Below are positions 9,371 to 18,445 of a stretch of 18,649 nt of DNA, piece by piece. Origin of the DNA: CAJBLF01 sp964495825 (GTDB taxonomy: Bacteria; Patescibacteriota; Gracilibacteria; Absconditabacterales; Absconditicoccaceae). The notes under the pieces were generated by a model. It saw only the letters and a list, made by a program, of their open reading frames with translations, made no database searches and was not told the origin of the DNA. Positions within the stretch are counted from its first letter, which is position 1; every line of letters begins with the position of its first letter. The stretch covers positions 1 through 18,649 of the forward strand of contig CAZBWI010000003.1 of assembly GCA_964495825.1 (NCBI GenBank). The letters run 5' to 3'. Position numbers and translations under genes: made by a program.

Positions 9371-9432
9371 TGTTCAGGATGGGATATTGCCTTGCAAGAC
9401 TGCGAGTTCCAACTCACAATCTTTACGTATAT
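9371..9432 (-). pseudogene. Degenerate duplicate of the tRNA-Leu 3' half
   Basis: Positions 9371-9384 match the tRNA-Leu acceptor end (9460-9473) except for one base. Positions 9412-9430 match its T-arm/variable-arm region (9479-9497) with a few changes. The two matches are pushed apart by about 20 extra bases containing the palindrome CTTGCAAG. No 5' half is present, so it cannot be a functional tRNA. Confidence 0.5.
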
Positions 9433-9459
9433 TTTAATTTTAGTTATAATAATCTTAAT

Positions 9460-9542
9460 TGCTCAGGATGGGACTCGAACCCACAATCCTTACGGAATAC
9501 GCACCTCAAGCGTACGTGTATACCAAATTCCACCACCTGAGC
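9460..9542 (-). tRNA. tRNA-Leu (anticodon GAG)
   Basis: On the minus strand the acceptor arms GCTCAGG and CCTGAGC pair perfectly, with discriminator A at 9460. The D arm (TGGTGGAATTTGGTATACA) is Leu-like. The anticodon stem TACGC/GCGTA encloses loop TTGAGGT with GAG at its centre. A class II variable arm (TTCC GTAA GGA) and a T loop TTCGAGT follow. The 3' CCA is not encoded, so a CCA-adding enzyme is required. GAG reads CUU/CUC leucine codons. Confidence 0.95.
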
Positions 9543-9643
9543 ACAAAAAATTAACAAGCAAAACTAATACATAACGAATTGTATGTATGTAGAGAGTAAT
9601 AATTCTCTCTTCATAATCAAGATATAAAGTATACATAATCTAC

Positions 9644-10249
9644 TTATTGTCAAACAATTACTTTGGAAACCCTAATAACTTTTTTTTCTCCGTCTTTTTC
9701 ATACATAAAACCTCTTTCAAACTCCTTGATAATCTTACCTTTCATGTTTTCATCCTCTACCGGTTCCATACTAACAGGTTCATGTAAAAATGAATCTGGA
9801 ACCAATCCTATAGAAGGTATTGCCTTGATATGAAGTCCTTCGAGAGTAGTAAGAAATTTATCATAAATCATCTGCACTCATTTAGTCAAAGGATCTTCCT
9901 TATGATCATCAGTAATATTTTCCAAGGACTTTCTCAAATCTTCAATAAACGGAAGAAATTTTTTGACAACAGAAACCAAAGATTCAACTTCCATAGATGT
10001 ACTCAAATCCTGAATCTGCCTTTGATACCTATCAAAATCCATCTTAAGGTTGATATATTCATACTGAGATCTCTTCGCAATTTCCTCCAATTCTTTTTTT
10101 TCTTTTTCCAATTGTTCAATTTTGGCTTCCAACGCATGATACTTATCATCATCTTGCTGATTGTCATCATGTTGATGATGTTTATTATCTTGCTGGTGTT
10201 GAGCTTCTTCAAGCTTCTGATCTAATTCATCTTTCTTCTTAAGATTCAT
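9644..10249 (-). CDS. grpE: GrpE nucleotide exchange factor
   Basis: A 201-residue frame with two UGA=Gly codons, one the penultimate residue, ending TAA. GrpE releases ADP from DnaK during the chaperone cycle. The N-terminal 37 residues are unusually rich in His, Gln and Asp (QQDNKHHQHDDNQQDDD). A long coiled coil (about 38-80) follows, with the family segment NLKMDFDRYQRQ. The four-helix part has KKFLPFIEDLRKSLE and GVQMIYDKFLTTLEGLHIKAI. The beta-wing domain shows GLVPDSFLHEPVS and ERGFMYEKDGEKKVIRVSKVIV, equivalent to FDPxxHEA and GY...LRPAxVxV in typical members. The ATG at 10249 is preferred to a TTG three codons upstream. dnaK and dnaJ are not in the window. Confidence 0.93.
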
Positions 10250-10257
10250 ATAAAACA

Positions 10258-10285
10258 AATTAAGAATTAAAAATTAAGAATGAAT
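10258..10285. repeat. TTAAGAATTAA direct repeats
   Basis: Two AATTAAGAAT units separated by a TAAA linker and followed by GAAT. They lie between the grpE start and the VanY-type gene stop. The block resembles that at 7652-7728 and probably belongs to the same intergenic repeat family. Confidence 0.55.
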
Positions 10286-10311
10286 AATGTTAGTATTTGT
10301 CTAATCATATA

Positions 10312-11160
10312 CTATTGTGAATTACGAGAATTCATTACAGCAATTCTATCATCATTCATCGTTCATCTTTCATCATTAATAGTAGCAAAGTAGTATTCTG
10401 CTAATGTCTGATTATTGTCCATAAGTATAGTAGCCAATTCTTTTCAAAGATATCTCCAATGTCGACCTTCCACTATCTTGCCGTCGATCTCAACTCCTCT
10501 CTGATAAGTATTATGGAATCAAAATTCTGCAGCACGACGCTTCAGTCGATCAAAATATATATTAGGATGATTAGCATCAAGAGAATATACCTTACCTGAT
10601 TTTGAAATAACCTTGAGATCCACAGCCAATCATGCTTGATGCTCACTACTTCCAGATTTAGCACATCTCAACAGTGTACATCATTTACTGATAAGATAAT
10701 CTTGCAATCATTTGCTCCTATAAGCACTTACGATATAGAGCTTATCACCACTAAAATCATTCCAAAAATGCCACGCCATATCTGCGAAATGTATTCATGC
10801 TTCTGCTCTGAGTTTAAAAGCTTTGGAATTGTTAGCAGTGAAATTGGAGTCGATAGGAAGTAAATCACGAGGAACATATCAAATATCATTGAAAGGATGA
10901 GTATCACTCAAAAATTTCTGGTAAGAATCATCGCTATCAAAATCAAAAACAGGAGCTGGGTATACGATTCAAAAAGTAGGTACGATCTCATGTCCTATAC
11001 CAGATTGTATATCGGCTGTACATGTTTTAGAGACTATACTGATAGATTGTGATGATGTTTCAGCATGCACATAATTCTGTACCAAAGCCAGGAACAGCAT
11101 AGCAAATGCAAAACTAAAAAATCAAGTCAAAAATATTATTTTAGCACGTGGTCCTATCAT
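10312..11160 (-). CDS. VanY-type D-alanyl-D-alanine carboxypeptidase (M15/LAS family)
   Basis: A 282-residue frame with ten UGA=Gly codons and TAG stop. Residues 1-33 are a signal peptide or anchor (basic start, hydrophobic core, VHA|E). The zinc peptidase domain shows YIVSAYRSKG (142-151), the SxHxxGxAxD motif as SSEHQAGLAVD with H174 and D181, and VEGRHWRYLG with E231 and H234. These are the M15B zinc ligands and catalytic Glu. The enzyme removes the terminal D-Ala from peptidoglycan stem peptides outside the cell, adjusting cross-linking. The motif glycine 177 is a UGA codon, strong evidence for the recoding. The last 20 or so residues (INDERGTMNDD...) are encoded by a GATGAA-like microrepeat and look like a late extension beyond the fold. 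A candidate promoter lies just upstream. Confidence 0.92.
10351..10380. repeat. ATGAA/GATGA microrepeat in the 3' end of the VanY-type gene
   Basis: On the coding strand, units of the type GATGAA recur four times in about 30 bases and encode the INDERGTMNDD tail. Similar ATGAAT words border the intergenic repeat at 10258-10285. Confidence 0.5.
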
Positions 11161-11200
11161 CAAATTATGGAACAATAAAAACAGTCAAACAGTCAACATA

Positions 11201-11228
11201 TATATAGAGAATCAACTCCGTATTTCAA
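11201..11228 (-). promoter_or_regulatory. Candidate promoter of the VanY-type gene
   Basis: On the minus strand TTGAAA (11228-11223) and TATATA (11206-11201) are spaced by 16 bases; shifting within the TA run allows 18. It would place the transcript start some 30-35 bases before the ATG at 11160. This 125-base gap to the kinase gene holds no other recognisable feature. Confidence 0.45.
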
Positions 11229-11285
11229 AGTTTTTTTTAAAAAATAAAAAAACCAAAGATAAAAACTAGGGAAATTATACATTTT

Positions 11286-11879
11286 TTAATTAAGCTGAAA
11301 GGTATCAGTAATCAATTTCCATAACTGAGCATGTACATCTTCAAGAGATTGATTGGCATTGACAATAGACCAACCAAAAGATTGAGCAAGTTCAAGATGA
11401 ATAGATCTCACCTTATTTGTAAGTTCTGCATCTTGTTCATGGGTATGATGTTTTTCAATACCAGAAACAAATCTTTCACCATCAAAAAGGATAGCGAGAT
11501 CCTCTTCCAGAAGGTGTGAGTTAATTCTGAGAAGAAAGTCTTTGTCCACGCCTGCACCTATACCCCACGCGATACCAGTTCCTTTATAATCCTCAGCAAT
11601 AATCCATTCTCCAAAATCAAGCCTTTGTTTCAAAATAGGTTCATATTGTGTCCTATTGAGTACCTGACACATTTGAAACTCACGAGGAGAAAAATGATAA
11701 GGATTTCCTTTTCTGAGATATTCATTAAGCATTTCTCCTGAAGGCTTCAGATCATAGACACCATATTTGAGATACGATGCAGTGATACCTAACGCTTGCA
11801 ATTTTGGAATCAATAGATCAATCTGAGTAGTTTTCCCCAGATTATTGATACCATAAAGAACAATGAACTTCCCTTTCAT
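11286..11879 (-). CDS. Thymidylate kinase-like dNMP kinase
   Basis: A 197-residue frame ending TAA, the usual length for dTMP kinase, which phosphorylates dTMP to dTDP using ATP in the cytoplasm. A P-loop GINNLGKTT (10-18) follows the first strand (FIVLYG). The segment IIAEDYKGTGIAWG corresponds to the DR(Y/x)xxSxxAYQG region, but with ED in place of the usual DR. LAILFDGE and RFVSGIEKHHTHEQD fit the strand plus lid region. The sequence is divergent, so another nucleotide kinase specificity cannot be excluded. Alone among the protein genes here it contains no UGA: all 16 glycines use GGN. It lies between the giant-gene terminator and the VanY-type gene with gaps over 100 bases on both sides, so it is probably its own unit. 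Confidence 0.82.
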   Translation of the reverse strand: MKGKFIVLYGINNLGKTTQIDLLIPKLQALGITASYLKYGVYDLKPSGEMLNEYLRKGNPYHFSPREFQMCQVLNRTQYEPILKQRLDFGEWIIAEDYKGTGIAWGIGAGVDKDFLLRINSHLLEEDLAILFDGERFVSGIEKHHTHEQDAELTNKVRSIHLELAQSFGWSIVNANQSLEDVHAQLWKLITDTFQLN

Positions 11880-11997
11880 ATGATTGGTATAGTGTAAAAA
11901 TAAATATTGTATTAGTGTTCCATATGAGACATTAAAATGTTATTGTTACATATAAAAAGGTGGTAGGGAAAAAAGAAATAAAATCAAGAAAGATATT

Positions 11998-12023
11998 AAA
12001 AAAACCTCCATCAAAAGGAGGTT
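11998..12023 (-). terminator. Intrinsic terminator of the giant gene
   Basis: On the minus strand AACCTCC (12023-12017) and GGAGGTT (12009-12003) form a 7-bp stem with loop TTTTGAT, followed directly by a run of seven T. It lies 22 bases after the giant-gene stop codon. Confidence 0.85.
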
Positions 12024-12045
12024 GCTCAAAAAAATATTCAGAGTA

Positions 12046-15000
12046 TTAATTATAATAGAAAGAATCATCCTCATACATCGGAATATATTCATCATCCGAC
12101 GGAATTTCATCGAGTGGTTTGCCTTCAAGAATTTTTTTCACTTTATCGATCACCTCTGGATTCTTGATTTTGGCTCACGTAACTTTGGGTGGAGTGGATT
12201 TCCCTTTTTTAGCAGTATTCTTTGCTGTATCGATATCGACAGCAGTCTTGAAACGATTGGAAATACTAAAATTCCTTTCTATCTTTTCTGCAAGCTCATA
12301 TAACGGAGCATTGAGATAATTTTTGTCAGACTTGAGATACTGAAGTTTACGATTCCATTCTTTTCTCTGTTCTCCTGTCAACGAATAAAAGAACGTCTGC
12401 TTGAGATCCCTATCCAAAAGATTGATACAGGTTTCCCAAGGTTCAAGTTTTGGCTGTGCCCTATCATAATCCTGCTTGTACGCCATACCTCAAAAGTTAT
12501 TTACGAGGACATCTGACTGTAAAACAGTATCGAGATTATGTTTAAAAAATTCTTTCCACGCAACCAAGGCCTTTTCAAGTTCTGGAGGTACAGTTCCACG
12601 ACCCAAACTTTCCAATACCTGTCAGACAACACTATAATACAATACATCATCTATCTCTTTTTTTCAGGGATTTTGCTGACATCGTTTCAATCTCTTGATA
12701 AAGATCGTCACATTATTTCCAGAAAATCATTTCTCATCAAATCGGTTGAAAAATTTATCGATAAAAAACTTTACTTCTTCTTTGGAATTGACTTTGCCTT
12801 GGGGAATAGCATCAGCCATATCTTTGAAAAATCATTTCATCGTCTGAATTTCATCACCATCTTTACCTGCAAATCACGTCTGATCAATCTTGAGCATCTG
12901 ATGAACAGCACTCTGACTTTTGGTAAGAATAGACCCAGTAAGAGCATACGGATTATTCCTTACATCATTATCAAGACTTTCATACTTTTCATTGCTATTA
13001 TTCAAAAACTCTTTGATCAACTCCTTGTCAGCTATCGATGTTTTAGGATCTGCATAGATATCAAGTAAAGTCTTTCCATTAGTATTCTTTCACATGAGTT
13101 TAAAGAATTCACTCAAATCATGTAATGTGTTTCCTGAGGATATCCATTTTTGGAAAACTCAAGGTTTGTTTGCATCTCGTTTGGTGAAATCCTTGGTACC
13201 TCAAGCAAGGTTTTCAAAAGAAAATTTCGAAGCATCATATTTTGTACTACTAGAAAATCATCAATTGCTGAAGATATCAAGCATTCTCTGAAGTTTTGTC
13301 TGCTGATGAATATCTTTGACCCAAATACCAGGAACAAATCATCTTGTTCTACAGATACTTTTGATCATTCATTGAGTTTCCGACATCGTCATTGTCAAAA
13401 ACACACCAGAAAGCATACCAGCCATAACTGCCATTTCAAACGTCCTCCATTGTGAAGGACTTGTAGCTTTCATCGCCATAACTTTGAGAAATGGCACTGC
13501 TTGTTGAGGCCTATCTCACAGTAATCTAAAAAATTCCGCTCTTGCAAAATCAAAACTTGCAGATTTTACCTTACCAACTCATTCTTCGACAGTAGATTGA
13601 CTAAAAAACTTCGTATAAGATCCTTCGAGTTCATCGATAAATTGTTTCGAATATTTTCCATAAAAATAGTATTTGGTCTTATCACCATCCTGTATACCCA
13701 ATTGTCTAGCATCCATAACATGGACGATATACTTCATCTCAAGTTCAAGAATCTCATTTTTTTTGTTATCAGCCCAAATACTACCATATACGGATGCTCA
13801 TTGTTGAAGTTCCCTGATAAGTTTAGCACGCATATTCAGATATCTCTGTTGATGCTCAGGTCACATGAGTATATTTACTCGCATACCCTTGGCAGCAAAT
13901 TCGGGATTTCTATTATACGGTCATTTTCCTTTATTGATCATAGCAAGTAGCATGGCCGCGGCTTTGTAATGTGGTTTGATAGTGATCTGTCCTTTGATCA
14001 TGGGTTTGATGTATTTCTCGTATACCAAAGAGAAATCTGCATCTTCATAATATTTCTTCCATTTTTCTACTTTTTTCCAAATCCTGCTATCTCTTTCCAG
14101 AAAATATTCTGCACCAAGAGTTTCAAATCCCGCAGAAACTCTAGCAAAAGGGAGTATCTTTCATAAAGTACTATACAATCTTCATTGCTGAGTCAAAAGA
14201 TCAATAAGATCCTCTGTTCTTTCCTCATCATATTTTTTGATAGCATCCTTGATTTTGCTAATGGAATTTTTGAAAAAGCCAATAAGGTTATTGATACTAA
14301 ATCAACGTCTCGTAGTAGGTGTTTCCTGATCCTTGATATCCTGGCGTTTTTTGATAACATCAGCTTGTTTCTTGCTTTTGGGTTGAAGTTCTTTTTCTTT
14401 GACAAAAATCATAAACGTAGGATAATCCATATCACGAGTATAGATGACATTCTTACCTTTATTATCAACAAATTCTCACCTCAAAGTAAAAGTATGATCA
14501 GGATTGTGTGTGATCTTGTATAATGATCGTTTTCCAGGCTCTGATTCATGATCCTCACCTATCTGCGGATCATATCGTCAAAAATATTCGACCTTTTCAC
14601 CTTTTTCATCACCATTAACAAAAGTAAATTTATTTCAATCAAATGCAATATTCTCAAAAACCTTCTCAAATCATTCAGCTACCTTCGACGAAACAAGAGC
14701 ATTGAATTGGGGGTCAAAGGATGCTCATTTTGGATTGGGTAACTTATAGATAGTATCTCAGAAGATTCATTTGAGAAATAAAAAAGATTCTGGAGAAATT
14801 GGTAATTCCTTTTTCTGGGACTCATATACTCAGAGTTTCAATTCTCACCCATGAAGTTTGAGAGTAAATGTTCACTTTTTTTCATTGATATCGAAAATCT
14901 CCATCTGGAGCCATGCTTTACCACCATTAGGAGGAGGTACTTCACTTTCTGCAAATGGTATGAATAATCTAGTTCCTTTAACGAATCAGAAATTCTCTTT

Positions 15001-17250
15001 GTATTGTTCTTCCGGGAACGTATATCCTGCAAGCTGTTTCCGTTCATTGAGGAATTTCGTTTTTTCTGAAGATTCGGCAGTCTTTTCAGGAGACTCTGTA
15101 GGAGTCGTCACCTCTTCCTCGGCTTCTTCCTCTTTTTCCTTGAAGACATCGAGTTTGCCAAATTTTGCTCCAAGCATTTTTTCCCTTTCCGGAGACATAG
15201 AGATTGTCATACTTTCCTGTCCAAGCGCATACCCAAAAAGCAATGCACCAAGAGCTTCACCATTGAGATTGAGTTGTTTATCAAGAATTTGTATATCATA
15301 TGATTGCTGCTCATTATCTTTGATTATAATAGGCGTACCATCACGAGTTCCCTCTCGAGTAACCAATGTTCTGGATTGATGAGGAGCAGTAATAGGCTCA
15401 GAATAAAGATAGAGTTCTTTTCCATCAGTTTCTTCAGTGTTTTTTTCATCAAGCGGAGAATAGGAAGAAAGATATCATTCGACGGTCTTACCATCTTTGG
15501 TAAGTCTCACTTTGTAGGCATCATTGATGCGAACGAGTCAGTTCTTAGATTGAAAATTATAGTAAAGAGATTCGAACATAGGACTCTCCTCGAAAAATTT
15601 CTCATTGGCCGCTGTGAGCTGTGTCTGGAAATTGAGCGGCAGATTTTTAATATGCTCCAAATCCTCTATTCATGGCAATTCCTTACGAGCTGTAGCCATA
15701 AATGCTTTCTTCAGGAAATGGAGAGGAATAGGTCAATGTCTGGTAGGAATGATGAGATCCATCTTCTGAAGATCAAACAGATCGTTAACGAACGCTGTCA
15801 GATCCTCTTCCGTGACAGAAATCAGTTCAGGCACTTTATTCTTTATCGTATCTTCGAGCTTATGTTTGAGTAAGGTATCTATCAATGATTGTTGCTGTAC
15901 AGAAGAAAGAACGGAAAAATCGAAACGATTCTCCACCAAGAGAGCAAAGACGTCAGCCAATGCAGCGTCTTTGGTTTTGAGAAAAGCTACATATGCTTGC
16001 CATCTGCAAAGTTCTCTCTCTTCCTTGAGCTTGCGGATCTGTTTTCTTATTGTTTCCTTTTTTGATACATCTATAGTATCTTTGTAGGTATTCTGGAGAT
16101 CAAGAATCTGTATATCGATCTGATCGAGATCAGCATGGAAATTTGTATCCACAGCAAGGATTTCTTTATCATTGAACGGATAGATTTTAAAGATTTCGTT
16201 GACGTAGGGAGGAAATTCCTTGAAGGTATTCGCCATGGATTCAAAATAATGATCGATGGTTTTCTCTGTTGCTTGCACTTCTTCGAAAAGCTGGCGAGTG
16301 ACGAGCTTATTGAAGATGCGCCTGAAATATCATTCCCGTTCAGAGAATCATTTGGTATCATCAAATTTTCTTCCCGTCTTGAGAAGTTCGTTTTGGATAT
16401 CACCGTTGGTAACAATAATGGAATCGAGTTTCTTAGCCAATGATTCATCAATCTCAGAAACATGATCAAGCAGAAACTGCGATCGTTCATTTTTGAAATG
16501 AATCAAATCCTGACAAGAGCTGAATAGAGTAATTGGTAATGGGAATTGTTCATCGAAAGCATCTTTGAGAGGACCTTTGAGAAGTTTCCTGATTTTGGTA
16601 ATTGCTACCGTGATCATCATTCTTTCGATAGGATTATAATCAGGATTCAAAATACGCTCAGCATGATTAGCGGATGTTTCACCGATAGTGATTTTTTCTT
16701 TCTCAATGAATTTTTTCCGAACTATATATAAATCATCTATCGTCTTCAATTTGCCGTCTGCAGAGATTTCAAATGAATTTGGATCAAATCCTGCAAACGC
16801 AGCAAAATCATTGAAGATATGTGCAGGCAGATTATTTGTAGAATCTTCGCAAAAAATTTTGAAATCCTCTAAACTTTTGTACATAACATGTTCTTCTGTA
16901 TCTTCAGGTTTAAATTCCTCATGAAGCTTGGAAGTATTTTCGTTGATATTTTTGAGCGTAAATCATTTGTTTTCGAGTGCTTGGATATAGATAGGCAGAT
17001 CATTCTTATCCATCTTATCCAACAGATTGGGATACTCCTTTTTGAAATATTCCCAAAATTGCTCCAAGTATTTCTTGTTGCCGTAAAGTTCTTCTCTCTT
17101 GATCTCAGGAAGTTTATCGAAATTCGTGAAAGCGCCTTTGAGTTCATCCAAAAAAACATCCGAAATATTGATTTTTTTCGGACTTCCCTCAACGGTTTGC
17201 TGCTGATCACGATCGATATGTTTTTGATTCTTATCTTTCTTCTTTGCCAT
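12046..17250 (-). CDS. Giant protein (1734 residues) of unknown function
   Basis: A single 5205-base frame ending TAA, continuous only when about 40 in-frame UGA codons are read as Gly; I followed the frame throughout and saw no TAA or TAG. No signal peptide is present; it begins MAKKKDKNQKHIDRDQQQ. Residues about 30-550 look helical and charged (e.g. KETIRKQIRKLKEERE). About 570-830 look strand-rich (NDAYKVRLTKDGK, WLQMEIFDINEKKGTFTLKL), split by an acidic linker of about 28 residues at 705-732 (KEKEEEAEEEV, then a TTPTESPEKT type stretch). About 950-1735 is again helical. One hydrophobic stretch at about 1271-1290 (FEMAVMAGMLSGVFLTM) could be a membrane helix. The C-terminus is acidic and aromatic (DDEYIPMYEDDSFYYN). 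I recognise no family. It has its own promoter and terminator, so it is a single-gene unit, with GerMN and coiled-coil membrane genes upstream. A structural or scaffold role is conceivable but unsupported. Confidence 0.88.
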
Positions 17251-17283
17251 ACTTAGAAAAAAATTGGGAAATAAACATTACAT

Positions 17284-17311
17284 ATTATACTGATTTCCTC
17301 AAAAAATGCAA
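17284..17311 (-). promoter_or_regulatory. Candidate promoter of the giant gene
   Basis: On the minus strand a perfect TATAAT (17289-17284) lies 16 bases after TTGCAT (17311-17306). The start site would fall near 17277, giving a leader of roughly 27 nt. The -35 element touches the terminator stem of the preceding GerMN gene. Confidence 0.55.
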
Positions 17312-17341
17312 AAGAACGCTGTTTAAATTTGAGCGTTCTTT
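17306..17341 (-). terminator. Terminator of the GerMN-domain gene
   Basis: AAAGAACGCT (17341-17332 on the minus strand) pairs over 10 bases with AGCGTTCTTT (17320-17311) around an 11-base loop. On the minus strand it is followed by TGCATTTTTT, a broken U-tract. It starts about 45 bases after the stop codon at 17385. Confidence 0.7.
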
Positions 17342-17384
17342 GTAAAGGTGAAATTGGTTCCAAAGAATATCGACTGTTGACTAA

Positions 17385-18050
17385 TTATGGTTGAAATAAA
17401 GTATCCGGAACAAAAACAACTTTTCTCACACCAGGAAATTGAAGTGCGGTCTTTTCTATAAGAGAAGAAAGGATAAACATACGTGCAGATCATCCATCAG
17501 TAAATCATGACACCTCAGGAAACGAAAGTGTCAATGTACCGTCAGGAATGAACTCAGCGCCCAATAATTTGAATTGAGGATGAGGAAACTCAGTAACGAA
17601 GCCATTAGCTTTTTCTGATTCAGTAAGATTTCATTTGAGTAATTCATTGATAGTATCTACGAGAAGATTCTTGCTAGGAGGAAAAATACGATAGACTGGC
17701 AAGATAGAATTGATATTGACCTGTTGATCTGGAGGAAGTTTTTGATCAGCAGTCTGATTGAAATAATAGAGTGCAACTTTGGTAGGAGCAGTTGTTTGAA
17801 ATAACGTATACTCACTCCTAGATCACGGTTCCGCCTGAAGTTGATTAGTCAATGTATCCAATTGAGATTTGATAGCATCCAATTGTTCATTGAGTCATGT
17901 CATGACATTGCTATCATTGACGCATACCGGACATTTACCAAATCGATTACCTATTTCCCTACCGAGAGGTTTATCAAATAATCTCAGATAAGACCAGAAC
18001 AAGAAAATAATAAGAAACCAGAAGATAGTGGTCCAAAAAATCTTTTTCAT
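17385..18050 (-). CDS. Membrane-anchored GerMN-domain protein
   Basis: A 221-residue frame with five UGA=Gly codons, ending TAA. Residues 4-22 (IFWTTIFWFLIIFLFWSYL) are an N-terminal membrane anchor. CPVC at 40-43 could bind metal or form a disulfide. A short coiled coil (about 54-72, LNEQLDAIKSQLDTLTNQL) leads to a GerMN-like domain at about 90-216. That domain has KVALYYFNQ, a helix TINELLKGNLTESEK, LLGAEFIPDGTLTLSFP, then SSLIEKTALQFPGVRKVVFVPD. GerMN domains were named from spore germination protein GerM but occur widely in extracytoplasmic lipoproteins of non-sporulating bacteria. Their exact role is unclear; envelope or peptidoglycan-related functions are suspected. The anchor is nearly identical to that of the gene 86 bases upstream. 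Confidence 0.8.
18027..18050. repeat. 24-bp start-codon repeat, copy in GerMN gene
   Basis: Matches 18422-18445 with one mismatch. It encodes the shared MKKIFWTT start of the two neighbouring anchored proteins, indicating tandem duplication of the anchor. Confidence 0.8.
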
Positions 18051-18136
18051 AAACAAAGATAGAAGATAAAAGACGTATGGTAGAAGAAGAAAACAATTTT
18101 CTACCTTCTCATTTCTACTTGTTACTAAGGTGAGAA

Positions 18137-18445
18137 TTATTCAGCTGTTGCTTCTACTGGAGTAACGGTCTGAACAGAAGATGGAGTACTAACAGTAGAA
18201 CCAGTATATCCTGCAAGCATATCAAGTTTTTTTTGCATATCCACAAGTGTTTCTTGGATAGCAGTAATCTGATCGGTAATACTCACCTGACCTGATGTAG
18301 CAAGTGTATCTTGATTTACTGCATTGGTGGCACCAAGCCAAGTACTCACAGTATTAGCCATATGTGCATCAAAAGATCTCATATAAAACATAAATCATAA
18401 GAGAACGATAAGCCAAAAAACAGTAGTCCAAAAAATCTTTTTCAT
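18137..18445 (-). CDS. Small anchored coiled-coil protein, paralogue of the GerMN anchor
   Basis: A 102-residue frame with one UGA=Gly in the membrane helix, ending TAA. It starts MKKIFWTTVFWLIVLLGF, almost the same as the GerMN protein downstream. After a short extracytoplasmic segment it forms a heptad-like helix (ITAIQETLVDMQKKLDMLAG, about 62-81) and ends in a Thr/Ser/Val-rich tail. It lacks any globular domain. It lies 86 bases upstream of the GerMN gene on the same strand. It may pair with the GerMN protein via the shared anchor and coiled coil; this is inference. Confidence 0.78.
18422..18445. repeat. 24-bp start-codon repeat, copy in small coiled-coil gene
   Basis: Partner of 18027-18050; one mismatch over 24 bases covering the initiation codon and first seven codons. 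Confidence 0.8.

Noticed and set aside
9385..9413. Independent tRNA reading of the segment with TTGCAA loop
   Set aside because: Neither an anticodon stem nor an acceptor stem can be formed; it is better explained as an insertion in a duplicated tRNA-Leu end.
9392..9574. Plus-strand open frame with an AQDGTRTHNP segment
   Set aside because: It is the antisense translation of the tRNA-Leu gene, a well-known spurious protein pattern.
9830..10225. Plus-strand 131-codon frame resembling a membrane protein
   Set aside because: Antisense to grpE; the apparent hydrophobicity comes from the reverse complement of a charged coiled coil.
12538..13950. Long plus-strand open frames of 117-176 codons, hydrophobic and Phe/Ile rich
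   Set aside because: They are antisense to the giant minus-strand gene, which is continuous under code 25; their composition is that of reverse-complemented Lys/Glu-rich coding sequence.
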